DNA from: Aedes albopictus | Taxonomy: Eukaryota > Arthropoda > Insecta > Diptera > Culicidae | Length of the DNA: 64,000 bases | Direction of reading: 5' to 3' | Assembly (NCBI RefSeq): GCF_035046485.1 | Contig: NC_085138.1 | Location: forward strand, 62,426,580 to 62,490,579 | In this document: one piece after another, positions 1 through 18,420 of the stretch | Layout: the number at the start of each line of letters is the position of its first letter | How positions within the stretch are numbered: the stretch's first letter is position 1 | The notes under the pieces: model-generated | Database searches by the model: none | Seen by the model: only the letters and a program-made list of their open reading frames with translations | Told to the model about the DNA's origin: nothing | Program-made: the position numbers and the translations under genes

Positions 1-850
1 CAAAAAAAAAATCCATCCTTGTATTCCTTCAAGAATACTCCCTGAAACTCCTGCAATTCTTTTCCTTCCCTCCTGAGATTCTTTTCTTTCCAAGAAATGC
101 TTAGGAAAGTTACCCATGGATTTCTTCAAGAAGTCCTCGAGAGATTCCTCTAGGAGTTTTTCCAGGGATGTTTTGAGAATGTTCCTTTAGACATTCATAT
201 AGGGATTCTTCCAAAATTTGTCATGGAATGCCTTCAGAAGTTTCTCCGGGAATTGCTTGAGGGTTTCCTTCAACAATTGTTTTTTTTTTTTGGAATTTTT
301 CTAGGATTTCTTCAGGAAATCACCAGGAATTTCCTTCCGAAATTTGTGTAAGGATTTTGCCAGGAATTTATCTTGGAATTTCTCCAAGAAGTTGCCAGAA
401 AATATTTCAGAAATTCTTTCAGAAATTTATTCAGGAATTCACTCAAGAATTCCTTTAGGAATTTTTACAATAATTTCTTTAAGGAAGACTCTTTCGGAAT
501 CCTCTCAGTGAATTCTCCCGGAATTTTTCAAGAATTCGTTCTTGAATTCCTACAAGAAATTCTTTTGGAATACATTCCAGCAATTCGTGCAAGAATTCCT
601 TTAGGTGTATTCAAGGATATTTCTAATTAATCTTTTTTGTTAGAGTTCTGCGGGAGTATCTCCAGAAATTTATCTAAGGATTCCCTTTTGAAATTCCTAC
701 AGGGATATCTCGAGGAGTTTCAAGGCTGTTATGAGAATACTTTCACGAATTCTTCCAAGGATTTATCCGAAAATACGTCAGTTGTCATTTCTATAGGGTT
801 ATACTCTGAGATGATCATCTTACTCGAGTATATGCAGTACATGAGTATAT
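1..850. repeat. Degenerate GGAATTCC-rich interspersed repeat
   Basis: This tract is made of loosely repeated short words such as GGAATT, AATTCC, TTCCTTCAGG and AAGAATT at irregular spacing, with no fixed period. The same texture returns at 1180-1510, 39540-40380, 42600-43660, 44600-45960, 46450-46980 and 47900-48580. Its open frames (for example 373-630) are rich in F, L, N, S and I and lack any recognisable domain, so I treat them as chance products of the repeat. Confidence 0.7.
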
Positions 851-853
851 AAA

Positions 854-1003
854 AGTCAGGCTTATTCTGTGCGACGTGTGAGGGAAGACGATTGGAGTTT
901 TCTTACTTGACGTGAGACTACTAATGCAAATCGAATGGGATCGAATCGAGCCGACCTTTGTCACCTTATTTGTTTCGTCTCACTTCGCAGAATAAGCCTG
1001 ACT
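854..1003. mobile_element. Small MITE with 16-bp terminal inverted repeats
   Basis: The ends AGTCAGGCTTATTCTG and CAGAATAAGCCTGACT are perfect inverted repeats enclosing about 118 bp of non-coding sequence. The size and absence of coding capacity fit a miniature inverted-repeat element. No clear target-site duplication is visible, so the superfamily is undecided. Confidence 0.65.
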
Positions 1004-1713
1004 GTCTTTAGGGAAATACCGGCAAGGATGTATGTGCTCGGAAAAACACAGCTGAAGATTTATTCTTGAAGGAATTAGAATCCAGGTCATTACAAGATTG
1101 CTAATAAGCATCCATAGACACTGTTGATTTTTATTTGGTTTTAAATTCTTCGGAGTTATCTCTATGAAAAAAAATACCAGGAGGAATCAGTGGAGAATCC
1201 TTGGTAAAATTTCTGGAGGAATTACTCGAAAAATTAACCCAGAAACCTTACAGAAGGATCCTGAAGAAATCCCGCAACTGTAGAAACCTCTAGAGGAGTT
1301 TCCAAATAAACCCCCCGAATAATTTCTGAAGGAATCCCTATGGGCATCCTTAGAGGAATTCCTGGAAAAATGCCTGGAGTAATTCCCAGAAGATCTATTG
1401 GAGCAATTCCTTTTGAAATCTCTAAAGAAAGCCCTGCTAGGATTTCAGAAGTTTCTGGAGCAATCCACGTAGGTATTTTTAACAAACCTTCTGTATTGCT
1501 ATAGCAATTCCTGGATAAAAACATCTTGAACATTGTGACTGACCCGAAAATAGTGACCAAGTCTTCAAAAAGTGACTCGCTTCACGTTATAATTATCTTC
1601 GTTCATGGGGTAAGAGGAAATAGGACTTACCTCTGTAAAAGATTCCGCTATCCTCCAAAGGTTACGTTCTTCCTCATAAAGTTGGCCACATTGTGCATAA
1701 TAAATCATTGTTC
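1004..1713. other. 3' flank of the MITOK-like gene, no gene seen
   Basis: Nothing gene-like is visible. Positions 1180-1510 are the degenerate GGAATTCC-type repeat. The polyadenylation hexamer AATAAA of the upstream minus-strand gene overlaps its stop codon (minus strand, about 1722-1714), so its 3' UTR probably ends within this stretch. Confidence 0.4.
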
Positions 1714-2761
1714 CTATTTATTACTCAGCGGTACAAAATACCTGTAGACCCGCGCTGTGTTCCTTTTCAGATAACTACCCCAGCCCTCGGCTGCTCTTAG
1801 CTTCCGCTCCTCGGCCTCCTTGATGGCCCTCAAGCGTTCTCGTTCATCTTCCAGCTTTCTCATCGCTACATATTCCACTATGTACCTCAGCAGATCTCCC
1901 AGACCGTTGATTTTCTCATCCACCACCGTCAACCGTCCCACTCCGTCGCTGGTGGTCTTCTTGATTGCCTCGAACTGCGTATTCCTGTAGTAATAGTTGA
2001 TGGAAGTGGCAATGATTCCCAGCAGGGCACCCACGCAGGACCCAATAATGGACCAGTATTTGACGTTGTTGGCCTGCGTTCGCTCCTTTTCGTGCGATGT
2101 CTTAACGGACGCAGTCAGATGCGAAAACAGCTCGCGCTCTTCCTGGTCTACGATTTGGAATATCTGATTCTTTTCCTTCTCCCGCGCCATCACCTAAAAA
2201 ACAACGGAAAGGGGGTAAATAGTTGACGATTTCTCTGCGATCCAGATCAACAAAACTCACATCGAACTCCTCCTTGATCAGTTCCACGTACCGATGCTCA
2301 CCGCGCACGGCCTTCTGCAACTCCACATGGATATCCTGCAGCTGCTTCCGGATCAGTGTCAACTCCAGCAGGATATGCCGTCGACGTTCCTGCACTAGCT
2401 GCAGTTGGTTCTGAATTTCGATCACCTTGCTCTGGGCGGCAATCACTTCGCTCATTCCGCTGAATTCGTTGTAGAACGACTGAGCCTCGTAAAGTTTACT
2501 TTTGGCCAGATCCAGCAAACTGATTCGCCGGATGGCCACATTGCTGCCGGAACTGGCCGATTGCCGTGCCTGATGGCGACTGGATTCCGGCTCCTGGAGG
2601 GTTATGTACTCGAACTGACCTGAGGCAGACTGTGGAGACGAATCCGGCTGAGCGGAATCGCTTTGTTTTTGAGATGAGTAATCACGGATGCGAATGATGT
2701 AACTGCTGCTTCCGTGGAAGGTCCTCCAGCCGGGTGCACACATTAACTTTTTGGCGAGCAT
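1714..2761 (-). CDS. CCDC51: Mitochondrial potassium channel MITOK-like protein (CCDC51 family)
   Basis: There are two coding exons, 2261-2761 and 1714-2193, joined by a 67-bp intron (GT at 2260-2259, AG at 2195-2194, phase 0) and giving 326 residues. The start at 2761 opens a basic, Ser-rich leader that looks like a mitochondrial presequence. Residues about 95-190 are heptad-rich coiled coil. The family signature follows: E-R-E-L-F-S, then S-H-E-K-E-R-T, then a hydrophobic segment around W-S-I-I-G-S-x-x-G-A-L-L-G. This closely parallels the first membrane segment of CCDC51. The human protein is an inner-membrane subunit proposed to form the pore of the mitochondrial ATP-sensitive K+ channel together with ABCB8; that role is inferred here. 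Oddity: the mammalian protein has a second C-terminal membrane helix, whereas this one ends in a charged, Arg/Glu-rich tail with none. A missing alternative 3' exon is possible. Confidence 0.85.
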
Positions 2762-3005
2762 TTTGGGTTACTAGCTAATTGTTCCCAAGAGGGAAGGATT
2801 ATAGTAATGATAACAAATGCATTTCAATACAAACCGATTAAATGCAACGTCGTAAAACTAATAAATTTAATAACAAAACTTGAACCAAAATCACTGAGAA
2901 ATCAGGAAATCGTCGTACAGTCCGCTGCAGTTTTGGAAACGTTATCAGAGAACTGTCACAAAAGTCAAAACAAACCCAGTGCGAAAGCAATGGCAGCATT
3001 AGTAC
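2762..3005. other. 5' flank of the MITOK-like gene
   Basis: These 240 bp lie between the start codon of the minus-strand MITOK-like gene and the first copy of the hAT-like element. They must hold the 5' UTR and probably the proximal promoter. I see no TATA box at a convincing position. The small plus-strand frame here (2807-3010) has no recognisable features. Confidence 0.35.
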
Positions 3006-3013
3006 AGTGAAGC

Positions 3014-3442
3014 CAGAGAAAATAGGTAGAGAAGCGAAGAGTGTGAAGCCAAAAATACCTTATCGAACCGTCAAACTGGTATCCTATCGAGCAAAATCAA
3101 CAAACCTTGACGATTACCGCATAAGTGAAGATAAGTATTGCAATCATTTGAAACATATTTTTACCAAAGTTTTTAAAAATCATGGATAACAGTATAAATA
3201 ACATTGATTCCTTGAATTAATGAAAATTGTTCCATTTTGGAACATCAGTTTGATAATGCCCAGTTAATAAAACAACAGTATAAATAGTTTTCAAACGCGG
3301 TATGCGAGATAGGCACTACCTTCGATGGGTGGATTAATCTGCTTTGCTGCAGTTGCCAGCATCCGAGCGATGAAATCAAAACAGAAAAAGTGTTGCCGTT
3401 CTGGCGGCTGTTCACTCTTCGCTTCTCTACCTATTTTCTCTG
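3014..3442 (+). mobile_element. hAT-like non-autonomous element, copy 1
   Basis: A 429-bp element with perfect 30-bp terminal inverted repeats beginning CAGAGAAAATAGG. It is flanked by the 8-bp sequence AGTGAAGC at 3006-3013 and 3443-3450. An 8-bp target duplication and a terminus starting CAGNG are typical of the hAT superfamily. There is no transposase, so it is a MITE that would need enzyme from elsewhere. It sits about 250 bp upstream of the MITOK-like start codon. Confidence 0.85.
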
Positions 3443-3450
3443 AGTGAAGC

Positions 3451-3879
3451 CAGAGAAAATAGGTAGAGAAGCGAAGAGTGAACAGCCGCCAGAACGGCAA
3501 CACTTTTTCTGTTTTGATTTCATCGCTCGGATGCTGGCAACTGCAGCAAAGCAGATTAATCCACCCATCGAAGGTAGTGCCTATCTCGCATACCGCGTTT
3601 GAAAACTATTTATACTGTTGTTTTATTAACTGGGCATTATCAAACTGATGTTCCAAAATGGAACAATTTTCATTAATTCAAGGAATCAATGTTATTTATA
3701 CTGTTATCCATGATTTTTAAAAACTTTGGTAAAAATATGTTTCAAATGATTGCAATACTTATCTTCACTTATGCGGTAATCGTCAAGGTTTGTTGATTTT
3801 GCTCGATAGGATACCAGTTTGACGGTTCGATAAGGTATTTTTGGCTTCACACTCTTCGCTTCTCTACCTATTTTCTCTG
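3451..3879 (-). mobile_element. hAT-like non-autonomous element, copy 2 in reverse orientation
   Basis: An inverted copy of the 3014-3442 element, also 429 bp and matching throughout as far as I can read. It is bounded by AGTGAAGC at 3443-3450 and 3880-3887. The two copies therefore share the central 8-bp duplication, giving target-element-target-inverted element-target. Together they form an 866-bp palindrome with an 8-nt spacer. Confidence 0.85.
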
Positions 3880-3887
3880 AGTGAAGC

Positions 3888-6062
3888 TTTTATATTTCGG
3901 TACAGCGCACAGAAAAATTACGAATGGGGATTAGGGGATTTAGCCATGACCAAGGGAAGATTCAAAAATTACGTCCATCGTTTTTCGGGATTTCTAGACC
4001 CCCCCCCCTCCCCCCTCTGTCACGCAATTTCCCTATACCCAATACACGTACTGTCACACTTTTCTAGACCCCCCCCTCCCCCAAATGTTGGACGTAATTT
4101 TTGAACGTTCCCCAAGCAGTCCAATACAAATCCAATCCAAATCCAATCCAAATTGATTGATTGATTGATTGATTTGTCTTTATTGTAATTGTAATTGTAA
4201 TCGTAATTGTAATTTTTATTGAAAACGATAACCAGTTAGTTTACACTTTTTATTAGAGAGACTTTCAGCCCTTGGCTTCCCGAATAAAAAATACAGTAGA
4301 AAAACCGAACGTTATATTGTAACAGTACTATTTAGAACCATATTTTTACAATAGACACCACTGTAAAAATAAAAATACAAAAACAATAAGATGTAATGTT
4401 GGATACCATACCGTGAATTGTAAATAAGATTTTTACAATATATTATACAGGTTGTTAAGTATCGTAACAATATAAAAAAATATTTTTCTCCATATTGACC
4501 AATCCAAATTCCTGTGTGGTAGTGGTTTGTGTTCAGATTTCCCGTGTTAATCTATCTGTAAGAACTTTGTAAACATCTTTTGTTCTCACGTATATGGATA
4601 GGCTTGCATTAGGTTTCGTGAGACATTTTTTGGACAACTCAATATATTTTTTTGCAAAACCATACATTTTATTGTTAATGAATTGTTCAAAATACTGATA
4701 CGTGGGTTTAAATATATCGTACATTGTATGGTACATGAATGGTTTCAAACAATAAAATGTACCGTAAATAAATTGTTTTTAATTGTAATTTCACTACTGG
4801 TTATACATTTAATCAAATGGTTTTGGAATGGTTCTCTTTTGTTATGTTGAATTGTTTTACATTACATAAACCATATATTGTTATATTATCTTGCCATTTT
4901 CCTCCTGTTAATGGCATCTTAGGCTTATTAGATTTATTAGAATGCGCTTTGGGAATTCCCAGAGCGTTTTGGATAATCCTACATATATAGGATCGCCCAC
5001 GTCTAAGTCTGAGTAGTCTCTGATTGCATTAGCAGTTGAAGCTTAGGCTCCCATTTCCCACCAGCCAGATAACCGGGTTTCGCAAACTAAGCATTATTTG
5101 TGGCAACACTTTGAGCGGCATGATGGAACTATGCCGAGCGCGCTAAGTGTTATTAGACCACTAATGTAGTTGCATGAAGTGGGTGACGAGGTACATAAGT
5201 ATCATTACAGCGTGCTTAACCGTTATTGCAATATTGAGGCACCAGTTTGACTAAAGTTTGAAATACATAACAACTCATGAGATAACTGTCAAGTTCGATT
5301 CAAATATAAGTTAGGTTAAAAAGCGAACCCGCAGATGAACCTATATTAAAAGTCATTTCAGTGTTCAGTCCAGTCCATATGTTAAAGATGGCTCTACGTC
5401 AAAGATAAAGTTTGTCAACCGCATTTGATTCGATTGTGGTCGAAGGCAAGTTCACATGAGAGAAGAGGAGAAAACTCCCCTAAATGCAAATACAGAAAGA
5501 ATAGTGTTGAAGTGTTAAACTCATCTACTGATTTACGGTAATCTGACCTGCATCTTTCCGGGTTGGCCTACATTGCATTCGTATTTCTCTCATCGCACTC
5601 TACACGCCAAGCCCGCCCTCGAGCCCGCCATATCTCTTGGACCCCTGCTTGGACCTGCAGTTCTTAGGACATCTGGTTTACCACTGATTGAAACATGTTA
5701 TTGGCATTAACCCTTTGGAGCCGGAGGGGTCATATATGACCCCGGCGATGAAACCGAGCATAACAAACGCGTTCGACACCAGCGAGGTTGCGTCAACAGC
5801 GGCGAAAAAAATCGATTCCAAAAGGTTAAATTGATGTTTCAACTTATTCACTTTTTTTTTTCTTTCCTTTCCTTTGCATCAATAAAGTCACAAACATCAA
5901 CAAAACAAAGCACGGAAAAAATCTTAAACTGAATAAATCTGGTGTTCGATTTGAATAGGTCGAATCTGCATAGGAATCACAGCAAACATATACGATCTAT
6001 TCAAATCGAACACCAGAAATAATTAAAAATTCACGGAAAAATAATGTTTCGGAAAAGTGAAT
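3888..6062. other. AT-rich intergenic DNA with short simple repeats
   Basis: No gene is supported. At 4127-4155 there are about three units of the same CCAATCCAAAT minisatellite as the large arrays, running straight into an (ATTG)n run and (GTAATT)n-like sequence to about 4215. C-rich runs lie near 4000-4080. The stretch 4880-5740 is less AT-rich and could be a fragment of a longer retroelement, but no coding domain or end pair is clear. Confidence 0.5.
5941..6016. repeat. Hairpin-forming inverted repeat
   Basis: The word CTGGTGTTCGATTTGAATAG is repeated in inverse orientation about 35 bp downstream, giving arms of roughly 24 bp. It is probably a very short MITE or the relic of one. No coding or RNA-gene features are visible. 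Confidence 0.6.
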
Positions 6063-6071
6063 GGTTCAAAC

Positions 6072-6322
6072 ACAGACAAACAGACGTAACACTTCGAACA
6101 TTTCTCGATATAAATCATAGTCACGAAAACATATTCGCCCAATACTAAAATGACTAAGTTTGGCCGACCATCAACTAGATGGCGGTAGTGAGCAAACGTC
6201 AAACTCGAACAAAAACGATGTGAGCGCCACAGGTGGGTAGTTGGCCAACTATCAAATTATGAAAAAGGTCGTTAAATCGAAGTACGATTGGAGTTATCAG
6301 AGTGTTACGTCTGTTTGTCTGT
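6072..6322. mobile_element. 251-bp MITE (family A), intact copy
   Basis: Perfect inverted termini of at least 22 bp beginning ACAGACAAACAGACGTAACA enclose a non-coding core containing TTGGCCGACCATCAACTAG. The flanks GGTTCAAAC at 6063-6071 and 6323-6331 are a 9-bp direct repeat, fitting an 8-9 bp target duplication. Related degenerate copies lie at 20838-21045, 34680-34918, 35285-35405 (reverse) and 49298-49541, so this is a dispersed family. This copy has the best-preserved ends. Confidence 0.85.
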
Positions 6323-6489
6323 GGTTCAAACGTAAGAAAAACAGTATAATATATTGTTACATAAAAATCCAATGTAAATGTATAGTATAGCGAACCATTT
6401 CATTACAATACACTTTATTGTAGCTGGTACACTGTATGGTGCAGGAATGGTTTTCACCATACACCCTATGGTTAGTTTTTATCCGGGTT

Positions 6490-7238
6490 CCAATCCAAAT
6501 CCAATCAAAATCCAATCCAAATCCAATCCAAATCCAATCCAAATCCAATCCAAATCCAATCCAAATCCAATCCAAATCCAATCCAAATCCAATCCAAATC
6601 CAATCCAAATCCAATCCAAATCCAATCCAAATCCAATCCAAATCCAATCCAAATCCAATCCAAATCCAATCCAAATCCAATCCAAATCCAATCCAAATCC
6701 AATCCAAATCCAATCCAAATCCAATCCAAATCCAAATCCAATCCAAATCCAATCCAAATCCAATCCAAATCCAATCCAAATCCAATCCAAATCCAATCCA
6801 AATCCAATCCAAATCCAATCCAAATCCAATCCAAATCCAATCCAAATCCAATCCAAATCCAATCCAAATCCAATCCAAATCCAATCCAAATCCAATCCAA
6901 ATCCAATCCAAATCCAATCCAAATCCAATCCAAATCCAATCCAAATCCAATCCAAATCCAATCCAAATCCAATCCAAATCCAATCCAAATCCAATCCAAA
7001 TCCAAACCAAGTCCAATCCAAATCCAATCCAAAACCAATCCAAATCCAATCCAAATCCAATACAAATCCAATCCAAATCCAATCCAAATCCAATCCAAAT
7101 CCAATCCAAATCCAATCCAAATCCCATCCAAATCCAATCCAAATCCAATCCAAATCCAATCCAAATCCAATCCAAATCCAATCCAAATCCAATCCAAATC
7201 CAATCCAAATCCAATCCAAATCCAAACCAAATCCAATC
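6490..7238 (+). repeat. 11-bp minisatellite array (CCAAATCCAAT)n, about 68 units
   Basis: The unit CCAAATCCAAT repeats with few substitutions and one 6-bp slip near 6732. The unit has no stop codon in any frame, and 11 is not a multiple of 3, so all six frames stay open. The resulting long frames are artefacts. The orientation is opposite to that of the larger array at 9744-14617. Confidence 0.95.
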
Positions 7239-7240
7239 CA

Positions 7241-9490
7241 CACGCAGATTAAAACAAATCATCAAACAAGGTTGTCAGTAGTGGGTTTTTTTACGCCAAC
7301 AGGGTTGCTAGACTCAAATTAAAAAAAAAATGCATTGCATGAGGTATCGTCAGCGGCGTCATGGTCGCGATTTTTTCCGCAGTCAAGTTCGCAGATTGTG
7401 AACAATCCTCGGTACCCACTTGCGTAATTTATGTTTAGTCCCTTACTGTCAGAGCTGTCAGATCGGTGTAACACGCTAAATATAATTTACACAAAAAGCA
7501 ATTTACACGGAAAAAAATACACGGTAATGAATATTTATTGGGTACCGGACTGGACACAGAAAATTTGATGGTTTTCTTTGGTACATCGAGGTCTTGAAGT
7601 TAGTCTATGGTATCGTTCTTCAAACCAACGGAGGTAGACGGTAGTTTTCCCCAGGACTTTCTTTCTTCCCACTTCCGAAGACAAACAAATCTTCTATTAT
7701 TTTAATCATTTTTGTTCTGTATAATTTTTCATGCTAATAATCGTTCTGGTTTCTACGTGTTTCCATCAACGTGGGTGGTTCCTATTCGCTCTCGCACTTG
7801 GTTCATATCTCCATACTCCTGCACTAACTACCATTCCCATGTCATTCCACTGTCCCATATGTCATTCCACTAAACTGAACTGCAGGAATTAACTATACAC
7901 TTTCCTTTGTCAACGCGGGTAAAATGATACATTCTATAGGTTTTTTTTCTTGTAACACATGCAAATGGCGATTGTTTAGCATTTTTATTTTATTTTGTTC
8001 ATCCTCGTTGAATTCGCTATATAACGCTGTAACATATGTGTGTTACATCTGGATGATTTCTTTCTAGGTCTCACTGTATATGTGCGGGGTGGTTGATATT
8101 TGACGTATGTCTCCTCTCTCCTACTGTTCTATTATAATTGGGTCTGTTTTCCAATAATTGTTTGCTACTTTATACGCTATAAGTCTGTTTCCGGTGAACA
8201 ATGAACTGCTCTAATGGGAGTTTCGTAATTTTGCGGGATTTTAACACCGACTCAGCACTATTTTTTAACGATACAGATTGAAATGGTGTTATAGCGCGGT
8301 ATGCGAATATTCAGGGATGTAGTCGTTTTGTGGTGTGCATGAGACCGAATATGGTCGGTTCTGATATAAAATTTGCTAACTAAGGAGTTGTCTATACTCT
8401 TTCGTAGGTATCTTACCTTTTTGAAACAAGAGTTCAGGGGAGCATTTATTCCTCAATTCGTCCTATGTTCAAAGATGTTTAGCAGAAAATACCGGCTGCT
8501 TTTGTATTGAAAAGACGGTTTTACGTTAACAATTACAATTTGCATAACAAAAGTGAGCCTACATTTGTAAGGTTTCCTGAACACTTGAAAATGAAAATGA
8601 TTATTCATAGTACCAGTCTAAGCACTAACCTAAAATGTAAACGATAGAAACTGCTTGAGTTTGTTCCACTAGAATATTAAAGCTAGAAAGTATAACAAAT
8701 GAGCGGGTAAATGAAATTTCAAGAAAGTTGTTCACTTTAAAACTTATCTCATACTTAACTATCACCGCACGTTTCTTTTGACGTTTGTTCGTCTCATTCA
8801 TAACTTCAAGCATACGTAAAATTGCTACAGGCAAAAAGTTGAGTTCTTACTTGACTAAACAGAAAAATCTTACTGTGTGAACACGAAAATGAATCAAAGT
8901 TTTTTCCTTAAGCTTCCAGCCCTGCGTCAGGGATTCAGACTCGTAGAAGGCTTGTACACAGTTAACCATATACCCGAGGCCCATCGAGGCTGCGAGTTCA
9001 CCACGCCGTATTTGCGAACTGTTCCATTAGTTAAGAAATGTAACCTTCCTGTTGTGGGCGTGGCCGGAACCCGCAGCCAAGCCACGCTGGGCTTCCTTCC
9101 TAAAACTAAAAGTAAATGAAACTCATCACTCTTGTCCGTTTTGAATTGCTCGCTCAAATCGGAAGCTGACGGTCGTCATGATCAATCAATGAAGATGGTG
9201 TCACAGCTATATAATTGTGATGGATACAGCATTCGTGTGGGCTCCGAGGTCTACCGAATACGCGAAAGAAACGGGCAGTGCGTTCTTCCAGAAAACTTAA
9301 AACCACTACAAATAGTCTGAAATAAGCTTTTTGCAACTCTGACGTTCGCACTAAATCTCGTAACTGCTCTCTTAAACTAAGGGCGCTTCATCGGAACGGA
9401 ACGCGATCCGGCTCCTCTGGAAGCTACTACCTGTTCTCCTGCTGTGAAGACCTATGTATGTATGTAGTGTAGATCCACCAATCCACCAAT
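7241..9490. other. 3' flank of FEM1-like gene, no other gene seen
   Basis: This is unique-looking, moderately AT-rich DNA. The part from about 8880 to 9490 is more GC-rich and probably contains the FEM1 3' UTR on the minus strand. Open frames here (8877-9119, 9132-9320, 9154-9351) have no recognisable domain and overlap each other on both strands. A TTTATT word near 8447 could be a minus-strand AATAAA signal, but this is a guess. Confidence 0.4.
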
Positions 9491-17733
<8,243 letters not shown>

Positions 17734-18289
17734 CTGAAATTGAGAAACGAAGAGAGAAGAAAAGTGTTAAATACCTGCTATACTAGAAAAGGCTACAAGC
17801 GCATTCGGGTCAAATGGGGCATCTACTCAGACTCAGACAATGTTGTTTGTTGATATACAAAGTTTGTTGATTACAAACAATATGACGGTTGCTGGTGGAT
17901 GCAAAATAGGGAAGTGCGTTTTTGTCGTGTGGTGTGACATCAGCGATCGCCGGACCGGTGATCGTCACCGCCGCGCTGAGCCGGCTGCACACTTGCATTG
18001 CATAAATATTGACCGTTTCGAATGGTTTCTATAAATAATCCGTCCCGCTATCGTTTGGTCGGTGTATACTACAGTATGCATCGCCACTATCATCCCGCTC
18101 TACAAAAATGTAAGTTCATCACTAATTTCTAAAAAATTATAAAAATATAAACATTTTTTTTCACACTCACACAGATTCCATTTGATATCACCACAATATT
18201 TTTTAAGACATTCCCAAAAATAAGTATTTTTTTTTTCAAATGAGTGTAATCAGTTTTGTACCTCTTAATTCCGCCCTTTTTTGCTTATC
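17734..18289. other. FEM1 upstream intron, no exon seen
   Basis: The FEM1 acceptor lies at 17736-17734, so this DNA is intronic on the minus strand. I looked for a short exon encoding the expected N-terminal residues (a pattern like A-A-R-D-G-K-L) and did not find one. There is AT-rich sequence after 18100. Confidence 0.4.
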
Positions 18290-18420
18290 CTGACAGATAC
18301 GCGTATTTCAGTAACAAATTTTGAAAACGACGTATAATCAATGCTACACCATTGATTATACGTCGTTTTCAACATTTGTTACTGATTTCGACTACCACTT
18401 GTAATCTTCCTCAGTGTCAG
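18290..18420 (-). ncRNA. Hammerhead ribozyme motif interrupted by a palindromic insertion
   Basis: On the minus strand, CTGACA pairs with TGTCAG to form a 6-bp stem I. The core CTGAGGA is followed by a 6-bp stem II (GATTAC with GTAGTC) and then GAAA. The last part, ATACGCGTATC, supplies a short stem III and the C before the cleavage point. A 76-bp palindrome at 18309-18384 sits between GAAA and this segment. Minimal hammerheads of this form are known in Penelope-like retroelements and in insect genomes. Activity of this interrupted copy is doubtful. Confidence 0.6.
18309..18384. mobile_element. 76-bp palindromic insertion
   Basis: Two 35-bp arms starting CAGTAACAAAT surround a 6-nt loop (18344-18349), with two mismatches. 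ATTTC appears at both junctions (18305-18309 and 18385-18389), a 4-5 bp direct repeat consistent with a target duplication. The element is a nearly complete hairpin with no space for anything except its termini. Confidence 0.65.

Noticed and set aside
373..852. Phe/Asn-rich frames at 373-630 and 637-852
   Set aside because: They follow the composition of the degenerate GGAATTCC repeat and have no domain, and the same kind of frame occurs in every such tract.
3291..3503. Mirror-image small frames in the hAT-like pair
   Set aside because: They result from the palindrome and cross element boundaries.
6357..7322. Open frames of 240-314 codons over the smaller array
   Set aside because: Same cause as above; start and stop codons lie in the unique flanks.
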